Source of the DNA: Conidiobolus incongruus B7586
Lineage: Eukaryota; Entomophthoromycota; Entomophthoromycetes; Entomophthorales; Conidiobolaceae
NCBI GenBank assembly: GCA_000697335.1
Contig: JNEM01011923.1
Span: 1 to 19,014, forward strand
Direction: 5' to 3'
Length of the DNA stretch: 19,014 bases
Shown: piece by piece, positions 1 through 10,990 of the stretch
How the letters are laid out: each line of letters opens with the position of its first letter
Numbering within the stretch: the first letter of the stretch is position 1
Notes under the pieces: generated by a model
What the model was told of the DNA's origin: nothing
What the model saw: the letters and a program-made list of their open reading frames with translations, nothing else
Databases searched by the model: none
Program-made: the position numbers and the translations under genes

Positions 1-2195
1 ATAATATTTTCTAATTAAAGTTAAAATATCTGAATTTACTTAAATATATTATATGTTTATTAAAATAAATTTAATCTTATTATATATTATACTCTATATA
101 ACTTTAATATAAATATTTTTTATATATTTATAATTAATATATTTTCTTATTTTATCAAAAAATAAAATTTCACAAATTGATATATATATATTGATTATTT
201 TTTATAATATATATATTATATTTATTATAACTTATCAACCAAGTAATTATTTCAAATAAAAAATCATTTAATTTCTTTTAATTAATTTATGAAATTAAAT
301 TAGCTATTTATTATCAATCTCTTATTAAACTTAATTTGCACTTGACTATATTTTTTAATATACCGAGTATTTTATATAATCTATAATATAATTATACTAT
401 CCCTTAATTCACTATATATTTACCTTTTAACTAATCAATATACTATATAATATTAATAGTATAATATTAAATTTCTTGAAAATTGCCATAAAACTCATTA
501 AGCTAATATTCTTCAAAAGATAAGATAAAATTACATTAGCCTTTATAATATAATTTAGGCAAATTTATCAAATTTATTACTTATGACAAAATAGCCTAAA
601 ATACCAAATATTATACATTTTAATAATTCAACTTAAATACAACAATAATTATACTTAAAGTTTATTATAAATATATAGCAGAGAACTTAAAATTAATCAA
701 TTAAAATATGAAATAACTGTTTTTAATTGTAATTTGATTGTATTTGATATTTAGAGGCAATAATAAAATAGATTTAATTTAAAATTACTAGTAATCACTA
801 AGAATTATACTAAACTTTAAAAAAAAATAATAATATACTTCATAAGCGAAATAAAGCAAATATTGCTATTTTTGTAATTTATATAGTTTAAATAATCAAA
901 ATATATCCTCAAACATTGGTAAATATTATAACTTATTTGCTTATAAAAGATTAAGTACTAGATTAATTATATTAGCTAAAATCTGTTATCTTTTTTCTTA
1001 ATATTAATATTTATATTTATAAATTATAGTAATTCATTAATGATAAGAAAAAATACTTGTTTTAAGATTAAAATATTTATTATAATAATATAATCTAAAT
1101 TATAAGGAAATTATTTCATTATCATAAATATTGAGTTTATAAATACATAATACGTTATAATATAAAATTATTCAATAAAATAATACTATACTTGATTTCT
1201 ATATCTAAGTTATAAAAATCAAAATTTTTTATCATGATAATTATTTTTTGATATAATATAACTTATTAATAGATATCATTGCTAGAAAAGAACTCTTAAT
1301 GTAATTTAATATATTTATTTATTAATATTACCTTTTAATATTTCCAAACTAAATATCTTATATTTTATCTATTATTAAGTCATTATAACATAATATCTAA
1401 TTTTTTTTCTCTTTATTATATCTTAATTTAGAAAAATTTGATCAATGAATAATTTAATATTTGGCTATAATATAATAATTTAAACATAGGATATTATTTA
1501 ATTATATAAAAACAAAGCCAGTCTGTATTAGGAATAATATTGACTTGGTTGTTAAAGCAAAACAGATGAGTTTCTTCAATATTTAGCAATATCAAATATT
1601 ATCAAAAAATTAAAATAACCAATTTATATATTGAAATAAAAAGTATTTTATAAAGCAAAACCTTAAGCAAATTAATTCAAGTTATTAACACCCAAGCTTT
1701 ACTCAATAAAATCATCCCAGTTTCCAGTATTAGGAGAATAAATTAATATTTAAATTTCATACTTAATATTAACTTTTAATAAATCAAGTAATCTATACTT
1801 TTATGGTTAATTTAGTTATATTAATATTATTGATTTAGTTAATTTATTCTGATTTCTTTAATTCTTATTCTTGAATTTAAATAATTACTATTTTTAAAAC
1901 TGAGACCGTGATTATAAATGTTTTATTGTATATTGATATAATTTTCATTTTTATATTGCTATATTAACAAATATATTCAAATTTTTAATAGATTCATTAA
2001 TATATTAAATTGATTATATCATTATAATTCATATTGAGAATATGGATAATTGGACTGGTTGAATCGAATTTACTCTATAACTTAAATGAATTATATTTGA
2101 TTTTTATAGATCAAATTTATAAATTTATATACTTCCGAGTCATATATTCAAATATGTGAATTTATCAAATTAAAATTTTAGATTAATTTATAATT
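1..2195. other. AT-rich intergenic DNA, no gene recognised
   Basis: No reading frame of useful length and no RNA gene could be recognised here. Base composition is extremely AT-biased, with many short A and T runs. A slightly less AT-rich patch at about 1500-1760 may be a decayed coding fragment, but no family could be named. A motif near 1891-1910 (TTTTTAAAACTGAGACCGTG) recurs with two changes at 7976-7995. The last 60 bases would hold the dead promoter of the receptor pseudogene that follows. Confidence 0.6.
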
Positions 2196-3135
2196 GCATC
2201 GGATAAGTAATCGTTGCTGAAGCACCAAGGCCTTATTGATATTAGGATTTTTCGAGCTTTTACTCATATAATTAATCACATCGTAAGCCCTTCAATTAAA
2301 TTGGCACTTTTTTGTTCTACGTAGAATCAACTCATCAGGAGCAGTAATCTATATATCAAACTAGGGTTAACAGTAATTTTGACAATTTAATTTTTTCTAG
2401 GTCTATTATTCTCATTCGGCCATTTCACCAATCCATTTTGCTTATATAGTTGCCATATTTTATGTGATTTACCCTTTTTTATCCATTACTTTTTTATGTT
2501 CTGCTCTGCTTGGCTCATCCCAATTATAATTATTGAGTACTGTTCGAAAATGGGGTTTCATAAGATGATCAAGGCACGATATTGGTTTGAAACTAAAATA
2601 CTCATTACAGTAGATTCATCTGGCCTTTGGATATAAAAAATAATTTTTAATACGAATAATCCTATTAATATAGGAGCATTTTGTATTTTGGCTATAACCT
2701 GACCTCAGGATAATATAATCTGGCTTCTTTTTATGATTATCGATCGTGAACTGTTATTAATAATCTTTGCATCTTACTTGTGAATCATCATTTTCGTTTG
2801 CAGAGCTACATCCATAAGCCACAGTCAAATGTGTTTAATCAAATGTTTTGAAAAGATAGATTGCAGAATGTCAGTTACAATAATATTTGTAATTCTGCTT
2901 TGCTGTTTTAAAAATAATTAGTAGGCTTTTCTATTGATATTCTTGGTAACCTTAGAAGCTAATTAGAATCGATAAATAGATATAGCATAAGTTATTCTGC
3001 AAAAACTTGAATAAAATGTTGAATGGCTCATTAATTCTTGATATTAAATGTTGAGAGTACCAAAGATTTACCACTAGTTCTTTTGGTCCATATATTATAC
3101 AGTTCAAACTACATAATAATGAAAGGATAAATTAG
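2196..3135 (+). pseudogene. Seven-transmembrane receptor (class A-like GPCR) pseudogene, nearly full length
   Basis: This is a dead paralog of the three intact receptors in the window. Translated pieces align along the whole 314-residue family. Near 2300 a segment reads LALFCST-stop-NQL where the live genes read VLFWSTWKQL. It is followed by IKLG, then LFCSAW-like and IKARYW segments (near 2495 and 2565). The final 44 codons align without a gap and end in FKLHNNERIN plus a stop, against FKLHIEERLD plus a stop in receptor 1. The span is 940 nt against 945 in the live genes, so net length loss is only about 5 nt, although the frame changes more than once. The start codon is lost (GCA, or ATT one codon upstream). 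Many stops sit where the live genes have Trp or Gln codons, which fits C-to-T and G-to-A change. The ERC motif has become EYC. The copy is old and not translatable as a receptor. Confidence 0.9.
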
Positions 3136-4792
3136 TTATTTGTCAACTATATATAATTGATTGAACTTTAAAATTTTTTAACAAAAAATATATTATCACT
3201 ATAAATTTTTTGGTAAGTTGTATTAGACCCAATATGATTTTTATATACGGTACAAACAATATGTGATAATAGTTGAGAAATAGTCAAATATAGTTTGCAT
3301 TTGTATGAAGTATGCTTTTTTAATACAAATCTCAATGCTAAAATCAACTATTCATTTTATTTTACTATATCCCTTAAATATTTAACAAATAATTTATAAT
3401 GAAATTTTTAAAGTTTTAAAAATATATTAGAATCATTTAATCTAAAATAATAGTCTAGTTACATGCTCAGTACTATTTGGAATATATCCAATTAGGAATA
3501 GCCTTTTTATTCATCATTTCATTTTCATATCATTTATAGTATATAATTATTATTCATATAATTTGATTATTAATAAACAATAACTAAAAATTCAAATTAA
3601 AGTCTAATTTTATAATATAATTTTTTTCAAATAAATATGAGCTTAATTATAGTTTATATGCAATTTCTATCTACTTCCTATTGAGTTTTTATTATTTAAT
3701 ATTGAAAAAAAAGTTAATATTATTTAATATATGGAAATTTAATTTATATATCTCAATAATTAATAAATGAAATCAAATTAAAAATTTAATTAAAATTTCA
3801 TTCCATCAATATATTAAATATATTGAAATATTTAGTGCATTTTGCGTTATACTTTGAACGAATTACAAAAATTTATTATTATTTATTTAGAGTAATATCA
3901 TTATTGTTAAAAAATAACAATATCATTGAAGTATATGTTTTGTGGAACACAATTGAACAATTGTATACATAATTGGAACATACTAATTTGTCAAAATATT
4001 TTGATTAAAATGTGAACAATTCAACAGATTAAAAGCCTTTAAATATTTTCATAAAAAAATTAATAAGTAATATTTATTCACATATTATGCAAATATTCTC
4101 AATTATTTAATGAAAATCACATGTATAATTTTATTTAATTATGTTGTTCAACTTAAAAGTCTTGTATTACTATTGAATGCATAATTTTTCTCATTAAATA
4201 AATTCAATTAATCCAAAATTCTAAAAATTAAATTTTAATCATTTTATTTGGATTATTAAAAATTTTTTCCCCACAGTATTTAAATCAAGAAAATATTTTA
4301 ATGAAATTTTATACTAAAACAATATCTTTATAAACCAATTCTTTGTGAATAAAAATTATTATTATTATTTATCAGAATTATTTGAGTATAAGGGCCAATT
4401 TTAATGATCTCAAACGATACTCATTGAAAATTAATATATTTATCAATAGTGATATAGAATTATACCAAATAGGATTTTTAAGTTAGGTTATATAAATCAA
4501 ATATTAAGTCATCAATTGAATACTAATTATCAACTTCACTAAAGCTCATACAACATGAAAATTTTTTATTTGCTTAATAAAAAAATTAGTAAAAGTATAA
4601 GAATTTTAAGCGTTATAATACAATATTCAAATATTTAACATTTTTAAAGTTTATAACTTAAAATATATATATATATATTGTTTGTTATTTATTTTTAAAT
4701 ATTATTATGAAATACTTTTTTTAAGATTTGATCATTGGATTGATTAAAATGAAAAAATCAAAATCTTGAATTGGACTAATTAGGAAATTGAA
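3136..4792. other. AT-rich intergenic DNA upstream of receptor 1
   Basis: No gene is recognised. The stretch holds short AT-rich hairpins, for example TATTGTTA at 3902-3909 against TAACAATA at 3915-3922 with a 5-nt loop, and a short (TA)n run near 4664-4679. Composition matches the other intergenic stretches. Confidence 0.55.
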
Positions 4793-4853
4793 GGTCCGAG
4801 TTCATCTAAGACTTTGAAATTATTTAGTAAAATTAATATTGGAAAATCGGACC
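4793..4853. promoter_or_regulatory. GC-rich inverted repeat upstream of receptor 1, possible regulator site
   Basis: GGTCCGA (4793-4799) and its exact reverse complement TCGGACC (4847-4853) lie 47 nt apart, about 170-230 nt before the receptor 1 start. GC-rich heptamers are rare in this intergenic background. Paired CGG/CCG-type half sites can bind fungal zinc-cluster regulators, but no factor can be assigned. The role is inference. Confidence 0.3.
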
Positions 4854-4964
4854 AAAAACAAAATACTGTCAATTTGTTATGAAAAAATCCCGTATATTGG
4901 TTAAATTTTAATCTATTTTAGAACGTGGAATAGGTTGATGATTTACGCCATTGAATGTAAAAAG

Positions 4965-4972
4965 TATTTAAA
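4965..4972 (+). promoter_or_regulatory. TATA-like box of receptor 1
   Basis: TATTTAAA within AAAGTATTTAAAGGG ends 53 nt before the ATG at 5025. Receptors 2 and 3 have a similar element at the same distance (53-54 nt), which supports both the promoter call and the chosen start codons. Confidence 0.5.
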
Positions 4973-5024
4973 GGGTGTTGATGTCAAAATATAAGAATTA
5001 GAATTTTGAAATGAGTTGATGAAA

Positions 5025-5969
5025 ATGGATACTAATCAACAGCTTTTGTCAACAACTAGCGACTATATTTTTATCACAATTTGGCAAGTATGTACACTTA
5101 TTGCTGGTATTTCGGCTCTACCGATCACATCAGTATTATTCTGGTCAACTTGGAAACAGCTTAACAAAATGAGTAATCCAGATATCAAGTTGGGATTCGT
5201 AGTGATGTTTTTTGATCTGATATCATGTATAGGTCTAATTATTGTACCGATCAGTATAGCAATCAACGATAGGGTGTTTTACGATTACCCGAATTATTGC
5301 AAGGCTTATTTTTTCTTTCATGGTTCTTTTATCCTATGCTCAGCTTGGTTTATCCCTGTAATTGCTTTGGAACGCTGCTTGACAATAGTGTTCCAAACTA
5401 GGATCAAAGCGCGGTACTGGCTGTGTATTATGGTCGCTATTCCAGTAATATTTAATGCTGTTGGGATTTATGGAGTAGTGATTGACTCAATCAAACCTGG
5501 GAAAATGGGGGTGTCGTGTAATATGGAGTTGGTCCGTCCAGAAGATTTTGTACTGGTAATTATATGGATTTTGATGGATTGGATATCATTGTTTATTGTT
5601 GTTGGTAGTTACCTTTGGATTATTGTTTATTTTCGCAGAGCGTCAGGCAAATCACATAATCAATGGGAACTAACCAAAGATTTTGAACAGTTGATTTATC
5701 AAATTATGCTTAGAATTAAATTCATTATTTTGCTTTATTGTATTACAAATGGTTGGGAGGCTTGTCTGGTAGTGTACTGCGCAATAACAGGAGATCAAAG
5801 AGACAGATGGATGGATTTGGTATCTCGTATTTTACAAAACTTTAATCCTATTTGTAATAGCTTGCTAATCCTTTGTATCAACCGTGAAGTGTATCAAGGG
5901 TTTATAACCACATCTTTTGGTCGACATTTTAGACGATTTAAATTACACATTGAAGAAAGACTTGATTAA
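5025..5969 (+). CDS. Seven-transmembrane receptor, diverged class A-like GPCR (receptor 1)
   Basis: Likely a plasma-membrane receptor signalling through a heterotrimeric G protein; the ligand is unknown. The protein has 314 residues. Hydrophobic segments lie at about 14-41, 53-79, 89-115, 131-153, 174-203, 225-253 and 261-286, with a short basic tail. Family marks: Asp64 in TM2 (VVMFFDL); Cys92 before TM3 and Cys165 in loop 2 as a likely disulfide; Glu116-Arg117-Cys118 at the DRY position; NPICN at 274-278 at the NPxxY position; then NREVYQGF like helix 8. The usual CWxP of TM6 is absent. I chose the ATG at 5025 because it gives the same length and N-terminal alignment as receptors 2 and 3. 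An in-frame ATG at 5019 would add two residues. No intron is needed. It is about 72% identical to receptor 2, very unevenly spread. Receptor identity is firm; coupling and ligand are inference. Confidence 0.9.
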   Translation: MDTNQQLLSTTSDYIFITIWQVCTLIAGISALPITSVLFWSTWKQLNKMSNPDIKLGFVVMFFDLISCIGLIIVPISIAINDRVFYDYPNYCKAYFFFHGSFILCSAWFIPVIALERCLTIVFQTRIKARYWLCIMVAIPVIFNAVGIYGVVIDSIKPGKMGVSCNMELVRPEDFVLVIIWILMDWISLFIVVGSYLWIIVYFRRASGKSHNQWELTKDFEQLIYQIMLRIKFIILLYCITNGWEACLVVYCAITGDQRDRWMDLVSRILQNFNPICNSLLILCINREVYQGFITTSFGRHFRRFKLHIEERLD

Positions 5970-8900
5970 TAATTCCATTATGTCTTACCTAGAGTTGATG
6001 ATTTCTATCTATAATGTGAATATTCTATAAATAACTTTTTATTCAATATTCACTTTTAAATTAAATGAAAATATTTCATTCAATGTAAACTGTAAATAAA
6101 TTATCATTAATAGTGTTTTAATTTATAATATTGAAATCATAGAGATGTGATTATTATATAGTTTTTCTTCTTATAAATATATTTTTAAATATAATCTCTG
6201 AATAAGCAATATAAGTTGTAAATACTAAAATAGCAGATGACCCTTTATATTCACAAATAATTGAAAATACTATATCTAATTTAATGACAAGAAAATGGCT
6301 ATAATATATTGTTGATATTAAATATATTGTTTAACATTTTGTTATACAATATACTATATAATTGATGATGTATATATTACCAAGCTGATTTGTATAGTTT
6401 TTAACTTACAATGCTAAGAAATTTTGAGGAACATAAAATTTATTAAAAAAAACAAAGATGAAATGAAATAATTGATAATACAAATAAATAATGATGAAAA
6501 TTTAAATAATATCAAATGAATTTATATTACAATCCCTTGAAAGCAAATTGAATCAATTTTATTGTAATATAATATTAATTTGAATATTAAATTTATTTAT
6601 ATTTTAATTGATAGAATATTTATTAGTTTATATTGTATAATTATTTAATATTATTGACTTTTATATTTATTCAAACTAAATCAATATCACAAATTTTATA
6701 CCATTGATATAGCATGTTAATTTTTTATTACTATTCATAAAAGGGACATATTATGAAATCTGATTGAATTTTTGTTATTAAAGAATAAAAAATTTTGATA
6801 TAAGTATTTGACTATTAATATATTTATAAACAATTAATTTTTTCAAAATTTTATCTAATGAGTAAATCAAAATATAAAAATTACTTGAAATTTTTATATA
6901 TTGCTCTATTTAAAGACTATCTTTGTAATATTACTTATAATTAATAAATCAAAAAGGTTATATCATATAAAGACTTAAAGTGATCTAATAGTTTAATAAT
7001 TGTATCTTTTGAAAAGTAAACATGGATTAAATATAATAATAGATCATTCTATTATTAACTTTATTATTATTATTTTTATTTTATATTTCATAAATTTATG
7101 TACAAAATTAAAAATTAAGTGAAACGTATCTAGTCTAATATTTTTAGGATCAATGGATTTTTCAGGATTATACTTTATTATATTATAAAAAAATTAAATG
7201 ATGTATTCTAATTAATTTCTATTATATTGCCAAAAGTATAATATACTCACCAAATCATTGGTCAAAGTTGGATTATTAATATATTCAATTTCTATTTATA
7301 ATTTTGTATTTTATTATCTAAAATATCATATGATAAGTATATAAAGTCAATAATTTTAATTTAGATATAATCATTGATTTTAATAATACTAAATTACATA
7401 TTATACAATTTTATCATATATTTTATTGAATTCTTTCGCTAATTTTTAAATATATTAATAACCAAATTAAACCAATTATCTAGTTGTAATAATAGTTCGA
7501 TATTAATACTTATTATAGAATTTATATTTTAATTTTGCATTGATATCTCAAGGTAAATACATTTCCAAATTTAATTATAATAAAAGTTACTGATATTAAA
7601 ATTTTAATATATAATTGAGAAATCAATTCAATTTAATGTTCATGTATATATAATCATAAAATATTTCATTATGTTTTTTATTAAAATTTGAATATTAAAA
7701 AATTATTTTTAATACTAATTCCATAAAATTGTAAAATTTTTCATGTTTCACTTAATAATAAACTAAAATTTAAAATTTTAATATAATTAATAAATTTTAA
7801 TTGCAAATTAATGGTACAACTGTCTGTAATTCCTTGCATATAATTTAACTAAATATAAAATTAAAAATCTAGATTTTAAGTATAAAGCTGTCAAAAAGTT
7901 TATTACTGTGTTTTGATAAACTAATACTGGCGCTTTGTCGGACAAAAATATTGGTTACAATCAGAAATTAATTCATTTTTAAAGCTGAGACTGTGGATAA
8001 TTGAAAATATTAAGGCAAAATGTGATATTAAAAATGTATTCTTTTCAATTAAATTTATTCTTAAAAACTATATACAAATTAAATATGACATCGTAACAAT
8101 TTGAAAGTTTAACATAATTCATAAAGTGATATATTAATAAGGAATATTTTATTACACAGCACCGCCAATATTTATTTCTCATGCATATTAAAATTAGTTA
8201 TATACGCCTAGTTTCGGACAGATAAAGTATTGGTTAAAAATATATTATATATTTCTTAAAATCAATCTCAAGTTTTATAATGTTAATCAATTATTCATGC
8301 ACAGCTTGAGTATTAAATAGAATTGAATAAGTCAATTATTCTAAATTTTTAATATGTAGTATTTATATATCTTAATAGTATAATTATTTTGAATTATTAA
8401 GAATTTAGAAATATATTTTAACTCTAGATAATCATAAGGATTTTTTTAAATTTAAAAATATAATTAGAAAATAATATCAACTATTTAATAAATCCAACGT
8501 ATTCTGATATATATAAATATATGAACATTTTGTTAATAATTTAAATATTTAGAATTTCAAGCAAAAAATTTATTCATTCTGTATTTTATTACACTCCCTA
8601 ATAGGGCTCGTATATCTAAAAATATTGTACCCATTTAAAATAGAGCACTTGGTAATTTTAGATTTATATATATTTAATTGGATAATAATATAATCATATT
8701 TTGAAGAATATTAAAAAAATTTGGTAAAATTAATAGATAATTTATTGGATTATAGTTAATTTAAATAAATCTAACGTAATATTTTTCTGTATATCAAACT
8801 ATTTTAATTTGACCTTGCAATAAAGAGGCTATAGTCCTAAGGTTTGTTCACTAGTTATTCAATGAAATTTAATGACTAAATTTTGAAAAGATTTTTCAGT

Positions 8901-9748
8901 AATTGTTATAAGTATCAGAATGCAGTTGACTTTTTTTCATAATCGGTTATAAAAATTTTTAAATATGAAAATTATAAACAATGGGAGCATTTTTTACTTA
9001 TCTTTATGCCATCATAATTATGAATAATGGATTGTGGAATTTCAAAAAGTATCATGTCTTCTAGTATTCAATAAATATGATTATTTTATGTTTTGAATCA
9101 ATAGAAATATTATTAATTGATAGGTTATAGATTATATAATTATATGATAATGTTATAATCTTAGTATATATTGGTTAATAATAAGATAAATCTAAATTAA
9201 TAAATATCAAATACTTTGATATATATATATATATTTAGTATATTACATATAATTTCAAAAAAATATAAAATATATTGAAAATATTATATTTTTATATTCT
9301 TTCTTTAGTTCGAAAGGTTAAATTATATCAATTGATTAAATGACTTTATAAATTTCAAAGATCAAACATTTAATCAATTAGAATATTAGTAGGAATTCAT
9401 TTAATTCGACAATATTAAAACAATAAAATTTCAACAGTATTTCATAAATATATTGTGGACTTGAACAAATCTTTATATGTAAGTGCTTGTATTGTGGATT
9501 CGAATAACTTAAGACTGAGCTTTATATTTACATTAGAAACTAAATTGCTAATGGATATCAAAGAATTTTTTTACAATTTATTTGATATCATTTAACAGGT
9601 TAATAAAAATTACAGTATTTAAAAGTCAATTATCATCAATATAAAATATGTGAATTGATTTTATGAAATTGGAGATTATTTTATAAAAATATGAAAATTA
9701 TGTTAAATAGAGATCTCAATCAATGAGGTTTATTTATTAACTATGAAA
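5970..9748. other. AT-rich intergenic DNA between receptors 1 and 2
   Basis: No gene is recognised on either strand. A patch at about 7910-8300 is a little richer in G+C and holds two related motifs: 7931-7957 and 8205-8236 share CGC, then TCGGACA, then ATTGGTTA. Near 7976-7995 is a second copy of the 1891-1910 motif. A patch at about 8800-9060 is also less AT-rich but shows no family I can name. The stretch contains the downstream regions of both convergently oriented receptor genes. Confidence 0.55.
9330..9379. repeat. 13-bp perfect inverted repeat
   Basis: AATTGATTAAATG (9330-9342) is matched by its exact reverse complement at 9367-9379, with a 24-nt spacer. It lies about 370 nt beyond the receptor 2 stop codon. 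It may be a chance foldback in AT-rich DNA or a relic of a small foldback element. No target duplication is evident. Confidence 0.4.
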
Positions 9749-10693
9749 TTATACAGGTCTTTGGTTAACATGTATCTTAAACTTTTTAAAGTATTTCCCA
9801 AAGGGGGTCAAGATAAAACCCTCATAGACCTCTCGATTGACACACAATATTAAAAAACTATTAACAATAGGATTGAAGTTTTGCAAAATACGAGATATTA
9901 AATCCAATAAAGCACTCCTTTTAACTTTCATTATTGCTGAATATAGTACCAAAAAAGCCTCGCAGCCATTGGTAATACAATATAGAATTACTATTAATTT
10001 CAATTTCGCCACTATTTGGTTCATCATCTTATCAAAATCCTTAGTTGGTTCCCATTGATTTTGTGATTTGACTGATGCTCTGCGAAAATAAACAATAATC
10101 CAAAGGTAACTACCAACAACAATAAACAATGATATCCAATCCGTTAAAATCCATATTATTCCCAACACAAAATCCTCTGAACGGACCAACTCCATATTGC
10201 ACGACACCCCCATTTTCCCAGGTTTGATTGAGTCAATCACCACTCCATAAATCCCAATAGCATTAAATATTACTGGAATAGCGACCATAATACACAGCCA
10301 GTATCGCGCTTTGATCCTAGTTTGGAACACTATTGTCGACCAGCGTTCCAAGGCAATTACAGGGATAAGCCAAGATGAGCATAACATAAAAGAACCGTGA
10401 ATAAAATAATAAGCCTGGCAATAACTCGAATAATCGAAAAAGACTCTTTGGTTGATTATAATGCTAATTGCTATAATGATCTGTCCTATACATGATATCA
10501 GATCAAAAAACATCACTACGAATCCCAACTTGATATCTGGATTACTCATCTTTTCAAGTTGCCACCAAGTGGACCAGAATAATATCAATGTGATTGGTAA
10601 GCCTAATATCCCTGTAACTAGTGTCAATACTTCCCAAATTATGATATAAGTCAATTCATTATCTGATGAAGTCTCCAACGAATTCGATACCAT
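9749..10693 (-). CDS. Seven-transmembrane receptor, diverged class A-like GPCR (receptor 2)
   Basis: Paralog of receptor 1 with the same length (314 residues) and helix layout. Marks: Asp64 in TM2, Cys92 before TM3, Glu116-Arg117-Trp118 at the DRY position (Trp where the other two have Cys), the GVSCNMEL loop cysteine, and NPIVN in TM7 followed by NREVYEGF. The start is the ATG at 10693, giving MVSNSLETSSDNEL. This aligns with MSSNPLELSTDNEF of receptor 3, whereas the longer frame upstream begins on a non-ATG codon. The gene is a mosaic. Its centre is almost identical to receptor 1 (about 94% of residues over 96), while its C-terminal third is closer to receptor 3 (about 72%) than to receptor 1 (about 58%). 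Likely a membrane receptor coupled to a G protein; ligand unknown. No intron seen. Confidence 0.9.
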   Translation of the reverse strand: MVSNSLETSSDNELTYIIIWEVLTLVTGILGLPITLILFWSTWWQLEKMSNPDIKLGFVVMFFDLISCIGQIIIAISIIINQRVFFDYSSYCQAYYFIHGSFMLCSSWLIPVIALERWSTIVFQTRIKARYWLCIMVAIPVIFNAIGIYGVVIDSIKPGKMGVSCNMELVRSEDFVLGIIWILTDWISLFIVVGSYLWIIVYFRRASVKSQNQWEPTKDFDKMMNQIVAKLKLIVILYCITNGCEAFLVLYSAIMKVKRSALLDLISRILQNFNPIVNSFLILCVNREVYEGFILTPFGKYFKKFKIHVNQRPV

Positions 10694-10746
10694 TATTGTC
10701 AACAAATCTCAAACTTCTCAAATGAAAATTTTAGATACCACATTAA

Positions 10747-10754
10747 TTTATATA
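10747..10754 (-). promoter_or_regulatory. TATA-like box of receptor 2
   Basis: Read on the reverse strand this is TATATAAA, preceded by AAAG, ending 54 nt before the ATG at 10693. It matches the position of TATTTAAA in receptor 1. Confidence 0.5.
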
Positions 10755-10775
10755 CTTTGATCACATTTTAATTGG

Positions 10776-10990
10776 ATTATTTAACTCATAAAATCAATTT
10801 GAACTAAATAATTCAAAAATAAATATTCTTTTTAGGAAAATTAATAACCCAGTGACTTTAATAAGTCCAATTATCCTAAATAATTATGTGAATTTTAAAT
10901 GTCACAAAAAATTATTTTAACAGTTTAATTTAAATGGATAATTCAATAATTTAAACTATTAGGAAAATTAATTTATCAGTTTTTTTTAAA
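10776..10990. repeat. Degenerate tandem duplication upstream of receptor 2
   Basis: Two related stretches of roughly 85 nt, at about 10776-10862 and 10911-10990, share ordered blocks: ATTATTT, then ATTCAA-x-AAT, then TTAGGAAAATTAAT (10832-10845 and 10959-10972), then CAGT. Their spacing is about 127-135 nt. The copies lie about 80-300 nt upstream of the receptor 2 start, so the duplication may have doubled promoter elements. The alignment was made by eye in AT-rich DNA. Confidence 0.4.

Noticed and set aside
3902-3922. 8-bp hairpin with A5 loop as a terminator
   Set aside because: No gene ends nearby, and bacterial-type terminators are not expected in this organism.
5016-5024. Longer N terminus for receptor 1 starting at 5016
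   Set aside because: The first codon is TTG, not ATG; the ATG at 5025 gives the family length of 314.
5063-5266. 67-codon open frame on the reverse strand inside receptor 1
   Set aside because: Antisense shadow of the TM1-TM2 coding region; the same shadow appears at 10452-10649 inside receptor 2.
9215-9236. Short (TA)n runs (also near 4664-4679) as possible regulatory elements
   Set aside because: Simple repeats expected in DNA this AT-rich; no positional link to a gene start.
9470-9520. Possible tRNA T-arm (GGATTCGAATAA near 9497)
   Set aside because: No acceptor, D-arm or anticodon stem can be paired around it.
9837-10058. 73-codon open frame on the + strand inside receptor 2
   Set aside because: Antisense shadow of the TM6-TM7 region; the equivalent appears in receptor 3 at 16232-16486, tracking receptor conservation rather than its own coding signal.
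10694-10705. Longer N terminus for receptor 2
   Set aside because: It starts on TTG; the ATG at 10693 aligns with receptor 3 and has the conserved TATA-like spacing.
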